A stretch of 64,000 bases of DNA from Notamacropus eugenii (Eukaryota; Chordata; Mammalia; Diprotodontia; Macropodidae): positions 30,176,903 to 30,240,902 of the forward strand of contig NC_092878.1 in assembly GCF_028372415.1 (NCBI RefSeq), read 5' to 3'. The translations under genes and the position numbers were made by a program. This document shows positions 59,793 to 64,000 of the stretch, piece by piece (position 1 is the stretch's first letter; each line of letters starts with the position of its first letter). The notes beneath the pieces are model-generated. The model searched no databases, was not told where the DNA came from, and saw only the letters and a program-made list of their open reading frames with translations.

Positions 59793-60009
59793 CAGAGGTG
59801 TCAAACATGAACCTGTGGGCCTCATGTAGCTGGAGTGCAGCCTGAACCAGATTAAAATGTAATTCAGAAATGTTTAACAAAACAAATAAAAATAGAGTGA
59901 AACATAGATAATGTTACTGTATGGTTTTCTAAGTGAATATTCAGCCTGCAGAGATCCTGACATACAGTTTAGTTCTACTTCTATTTCAATTTGACATTTT
60001 GACATTCTG
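59793..60009. mobile_element. hAT-like non-autonomous element
   Basis: It begins CAGAGGTGTCAAAC and ends in an imperfect inverted copy, TTTGACATTCTG. The inside carries GAACCAGATTAAAATGTAAT and AAACATAGATAATGTTACTG, as in hAT-type elements I recall from mammals. No matching 8-bp flanks are visible. It is a different family from the copies at 3651 and 17422. Confidence 0.55.
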
Positions 60010-60050
60010 TCCTCCCCAGCACAAAAGAATGGGAAGAGATGTCTTTTCTT

Positions 60051-60063
60051 GGGGGGGGGGGGG
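60051..60063. repeat. G13 homopolymer
   Basis: An uninterrupted run of 13 G. Its length is likely to be unreliable in any assembly. Confidence 0.95.
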
Positions 60064-60129
60064 TCAAGATCAATAATTATTTATGAAATTTTCAGCCTGC
60101 AGTTTCTCCTATATCTATCTTAGTTTTGA

Positions 60130-60600
60130 GTGTTTGTTTCCATGTTGTGGTCCATTGGATTGTAAGCTCTTGAGAACAGGGACTGTCTTTTGCCTTTCTT
60201 TGTATCCCTAGTGCTTGGGGCAGCTAGGTGGTGCAGTGTCTAGAGGTGGTGCAGGAGTCAGGAGGGCCTGAGTTCAAATCTCACCTCAGGCACTTGACAC
60301 TCACTAGCTGTGTGACCTTGGGCAAGTCACTTAACCCCAATTACCTCATCTTGGGTCATCTCCAATCATCCTTATGAATATCTGGTCATTGGATCCATAT
60401 GGCTCTGGAGGGGAAGTGAGACCTGCACAGCCCTCCCTCACTCAAAACAAAGTCAAGTGCAAGTCATATCATCATTTCTCTGATGGCATGGTCTTCTTCG
60501 GCAATGAAGGACAAACACACACACCAATCCCTAGTGCTTAGCATATTGCCTAGAATATAATAGGAGCTTAATAAATGCAAAATAACTGATTGATGACTCC
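60130..60600 (+). repeat. Dispersed repeat 3' end, split by a SINE
   Basis: ATTGTAAGCTCTTGAGAACA and CTTTGTATCCCTAGTGCTT lie to the left, and AGCATATTGCCTAGAATATA and GGAGCTTAATAAATGC to the right, of the SINE at 60217-60526. They join to one repeat 3' end. Confidence 0.8.
60217..60526 (+). mobile_element. Long-form SINE (WSINE1-like) nested in the dispersed repeat
   Basis: Same architecture as the copy at 54621: GGGGCAGCTAGGTGGTGCAG head, CTGAGTTCAAATCTCACC core, then ATCTGGTCATTGGATCCA and CAAGTCAAGTGCAAGTCAT. A perfect 13-bp target duplication ATCCCTAGTGCTT occurs at 60204-60216 and 60527-60539. Confidence 0.93.
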
Positions 60601-61165
60601 TCTGTGCCAGGCATTGTGACTCATGCCATGGGTGTAAAGACAGTAAAACAGTCCCTACATTTAAGGAGTTTACACTCTAATAGAGGATACTGCATGTATA
60701 TAGACAGGCATCTGCAAAACCCATAGAAAACACATACAAGGAAAGGAAGGCATGAGCAGGTGGGGTGGAAGGGGATGGAGTTGGGCACTAGGAAAGTCCT
60801 CTTGCAGAAGGTGGTGCCTGAACTGAGTCTTAAAAGCAACCAGGGATTTGAAGCAGGGGTTATGAGGATGGATGTCATCCATTGATTCACTTCTTAAAGA
60901 GGGCTCTTATAACCTCACTCAAAGTGTGAACCTGAAAAGGCCTCAGCCTAAAAGGGCCAGGGTCCCCAGGGTCTCCCATTGCATTCTGGGCCATCTCCAG
61001 TCATCTTGATGAATATCTGGTCACTGGACCCAGATGGCTCAGGAGAAGAAAGTGAGGTTGGTGACCTTGCACATTTCTCCCTCACTCAAATCCAGGTCAA
61101 CTGCAAGTCATGTCATCAATCCCTGATGTCATGGTCTCCTTCAAAAAAGGACAAACACAACAACA
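60580..61165. repeat. Dispersed repeat and SINE extension fragment
   Basis: A minus-oriented dispersed-repeat copy lies at about 60590-60890 (TTTAAGGAGTTTACACTCTA, CTCTTGCAGAAGGTGGTGCC). The 3' extension of the long-form SINE follows at about 60930-61165, without its tRNA-like head. Confidence 0.65.
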
Positions 61166-62780
61166 ATGAGGAGGGAATGTATCCCAGCCAGCGCTTAGGC
61201 ATGGATACAGACAAGAAAGGATATTGAAAGTAAGGAGCAGCAAGAGACAGCCAGACTGATAGAATGCAAAGTATGTAGAGAGGGAGTAATATATAGCAAT
61301 GGGTCATGTTCAGCACAATTCAGGTGTCACCTCCTATACTTGGCCCTTGGAAAATCATCCCAGGTGTCTATGTTCTCTCCCTCTTGAGATGACCTTCTCT
61401 ATAGTTTGTATTGACTTATCTCTGTGCTTGTGATACTCTGCCCCTTCACATACACACATACACACAAGTAAAATATAATTAAATATAATTAAAATATAAT
61501 GTCTTTGAATTTACATTTTAGGCACAGTGCTTTGCATTCAATATATGCTTGTTGATCAGCTGATGGAAAGAAGATAAGGATTTTCATGAGGAGGCAGAAT
61601 CCAAATCCTAGGGAAAGGAGCCCTGTTAAGAGAGCAAAGAAGGCAAGCATGAGAGGGCTTTGTAAAGATACAGTGTTGCTACATCCTTAATAAATGTTTA
61701 TTGAATTGAATGGAATTGCTGTCACCCATCTCATATCTCCTTTGATTATTTATTGCTTTTTGGGTTTTTGAAAGATGAAAGTTGCCTCGGATTCCTTGAG
61801 CATAAGACTTCTCCTTTCTCTTAATTCAGATCCTTTTTTTCTGTCCCGTGGGTATCTCAGGCTGGCACCCTCTGCCCACTAGCAAGGATATTTGGGAAGT
61901 GCCATGGGTGGGTGTGGGCTCAAGGAGCTGGCTTTAATAACCCATATGATTTCTTGAGCTTTTTAGACCATAATAGAAATGGTATACCCAGGATGGTTGG
62001 AAGAATGAAGGAAGGGGCTGTATTTTTAGTGCCTGCTGTTTGTGGGTAACATAACTGAAAACTGTTGGATCTTTTCCCCTTTAGCTGAATGGCTGGTATT
62101 CAGGAGCTTGCACCCACTCTTGCCAGGCTGCCCTCATGGAACTCCCTTTTTATGATGTGGGTGACTGGTTACTTGGCACCTGCCTGTCCCACTACAATTC
62201 TTCATTATTGTCCAGCACTGATGTCCAGTCATCCAGCCCAACTGGCAGCCTTGGTGTCATTGGGTTATAGCAGAGAGGGTTTATTGATGAGACTTGACTG
62301 GCGGGCTGGCTGTGAGCTTGTCAGGGCTTTACCACATTGTGAGTGAAAGTCTGCAGGCTAGGGGCTGGGTCTGGATGCTGCAAACCTGCTGGCATGGAGC
62401 TGGCATTCAGACATTAATGAACGACAGTAGCAAGAATAATGGCCAGGGTCCCATCCTAGAAGGATTCTGCCAATGCCTCCCGAGAATGAGGACTTGGCTT
62501 CAGTCGCTCTGAATCTTCATGGTGAGTTGTTGTAAGGAGAATTGTTTTAGGAGACTAAGCCCCCTGGATCTCTTGAGCCCACTCTCATTTTGGGAGATCT
62601 CATTTGACCAATGGACACTCTGGGGCTCTAACCATTCTTTGGAAGTGGAAAACAAAGTAAGAAGATGCTTGTAGGGCCCTATTATGCTTGTGCTGGGCAT
62701 CACTACCTGATCACAAGCAAATTATCTAACCTCTGTGGGCCTTAGTTTTCTCATCTGTAAATCGGGGATACTAGCCCTAC
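61166..62780. other. Intronic DNA, no gene seen
   Basis: A minus-oriented dispersed-repeat piece at about 61240-61330 may continue the copy before it. Plus-strand frames at 62089-62346 (85 aa) and 62294-62512 (72 aa) have no resemblance to a known family and no supported splice sites. Confidence 0.4.
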
Positions 62781-62789
62781 ATACTTCTT

Positions 62790-64000
62790 TGGAATGGTGC
62801 AGGTTTTCTTGCTAGTGTGCTCATGTTGTTCCTTTTGCCTTGACTCTCTACCAACCCCACTCCTTCTGCCCCAAACTCTCTTGATCCAGTTCTATCCATA
62901 CTTCAAACCGCAGTTCAGATGTCATCTACTCCATGAAGCCTTCCCTGATGTCCAGTCAGAAGTCATCACTCTCACTTCTGAACTCCCAAAGTACTCTATC
63001 TTTAGTTGCACTCTTGTATTCTAATAATGATATTTATTAAACAATAACTTGCTAAGCACCTACTATGTGCACAGGGCTGTGTTAGGCACTGAGTTATATA
63101 GACAAATAATGTCCATAACTGATACCACACAGACTTTTAATAAGTGCTTGTTGAATGAATAAAATGACTAGCATGGTTTTACAAAGTACACTATGAACAT
63201 TAGTTAGTAAGTCAGTCACATTTCTTAAGCACTTTCTATCTGCCAGGCACTGTGCTAAACACTGGGAGTATAAAAAGAGGCAAAGGATAGTGCCTCCCTC
63301 ATGGATTGGCAGCTAGTTGTCATAATCTGATAGAGCACTGGAGTCAGGAAGACTCATCTTCTTGAGTTCAAATCTGAAGTCAGATATTTACAAGCTGTGT
63401 GGCCCTGGGCAAATCACTTAACCTCTGTTTGCTTCAGTTTCTTCATCTGTAAAATGAGCTGGTAAAGGGAAAGGCAAACCACTCCAGTATCTTTGCCAAC
63501 AAAACCCCACATGGGGTCATGAAGAGTTGGATAGGACTGAACAAAAACAAACCCTGTAGGAGCTCATTGTCTAATGGGATCATCTCATGATTTCATTTGA
63601 TCTTTACAACAGCCCTATGAAGAAGGTTCTAGTAATATCCCCATTTTACAGATGAGGAAGAGGAGGATCAGAGATGTTTTCACTCACCTGGGGTCATACA
63701 AGATAAGACTCAAACCCAAGTTGCTCTTAATACCAAGTTGAAGGCATTGTCCTCCATCGTGATTCTCTAGATATCCTGTGCTATGGTTACTTGTGTATTT
63801 CCTTATCTTTACTAGTGAGAAAGCTTCATGAAGGCAGGACATTTTTCTTTTGCACTACTTTGGGAGGAAACTAGATGACTCAGTGGATAATAGAGTATTG
63901 GGTCTGGAGTCAGAAGATCTGAATTCAAATCTGGCCTCAGACACTTTCTAGCTGTGTGATCCTGGGCAAGTCACTTAATCTCTGTTTGTCATAATCCACT
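62790..64000. repeat. Dispersed repeat and SINE cluster at the window edge
   Basis: Plus-oriented dispersed-repeat parts at about 62790-63160 (CCAACCCCACTCCTTC, TCTACTCCATGAAGCC, AATAAGTGCTTGTTGAATG) are followed by a minus head at 63205-63320 and a sense SINE at 63330-63560 that ends ATAGGACTGAACAAAAAC. An antisense MIR lies at 63590-63740, and a sense SINE from about 63865 is cut by the window end. Confidence 0.7.

Noticed and set aside
62089..62512. Pair of 72-85 aa plus-strand frames near the right end
   Set aside because: No family resemblance, no supported splice sites, and they do not match any SCG5 exon.
1..64000. CRISPR arrays, operons, prophage or plasmid features
   Set aside because: The sequence is repeat-rich vertebrate DNA with spliced genes; no regularly spaced repeats with unique spacers occur.
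1..64000. Functional tRNA genes within SINE heads
   Set aside because: The SINE heads are tRNA-derived but degenerate, and I could not fold a full cloverleaf with intact loops in any copy.

Overview
This window is mammalian nuclear DNA, almost certainly from a marsupial and more likely an Australian one. The dispersed repeats are of marsupial type: tRNA-derived SINEs of the MAR1/WSINE1 kind, a long repeat ending in AATAAATGCTTGTTGACTGA, marsupial LINE-1 pieces and palindromic hAT-like MITEs. The coding exons match mammalian genes at high identity. Nothing bacterial, viral-episomal or CRISPR-like is present. Family and gene names come from recall of protein sequences; no search was run.

Layout. 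(1) From 2.8 to 23.45 kb on the minus strand lie 16 exons of TUBGCP4 (gamma-tubulin complex component 4), from the start codon at 23449 to about residue 616. The last roughly 50 codons lie to the left of the window. Its introns hold LINE-1 fragments, SINEs, two copies of one palindromic MITE and a likely solo LTR. (2) At about 22.6-24.75 kb is a CpG-rich bidirectional promoter with ZNF143-, NRF1-, ETS- and CCAAT-type sites. (3) From 24.77 to 25.67 kb on the plus strand are the first two coding exons of ZSCAN29, the usual head-to-head neighbour of TUBGCP4 in mammals. They encode the SCAN domain and linker. The Myb/SANT-like and zinc-finger exons are not seen. (4) At 27.0-28.1 kb is a GC-rich block I cannot identify. 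(5) At 29.69-29.92 kb on the plus strand is the first coding exon of SCG5 (7B2, the chaperone of prohormone convertase 2). (6) From 29.9 to 64 kb there is no further convincing exon. This is repeat-dense DNA, probably the long first intron of SCG5.

The most notable result is a set of apparent lesions in three otherwise well-preserved genes: an in-frame TGA in TUBGCP4 exon 11, an AA instead of AG at the TUBGCP4 exon 16 acceptor, an in-frame TAG in SCG5, and an apparent 1-base gain in a G run of ZSCAN29. The three substitutions are all C-to-T or G-to-A transitions. Cytosine deamination in a degraded sample, base-calling error, or real decay of this copy could each explain this. Joining ZSCAN29 directly to SCG5 also differs from the human order, where they are about 10 Mb apart on chromosome 15. 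That is either a lineage rearrangement or a misjoin.

I found no undescribed biological system. The points worth a second look are the lesion pattern, the synteny break, the promoter architecture, a 123-bp near-identical duplication at 49/51 kb, and nested SINE and MITE insertions with clear target-site duplications.
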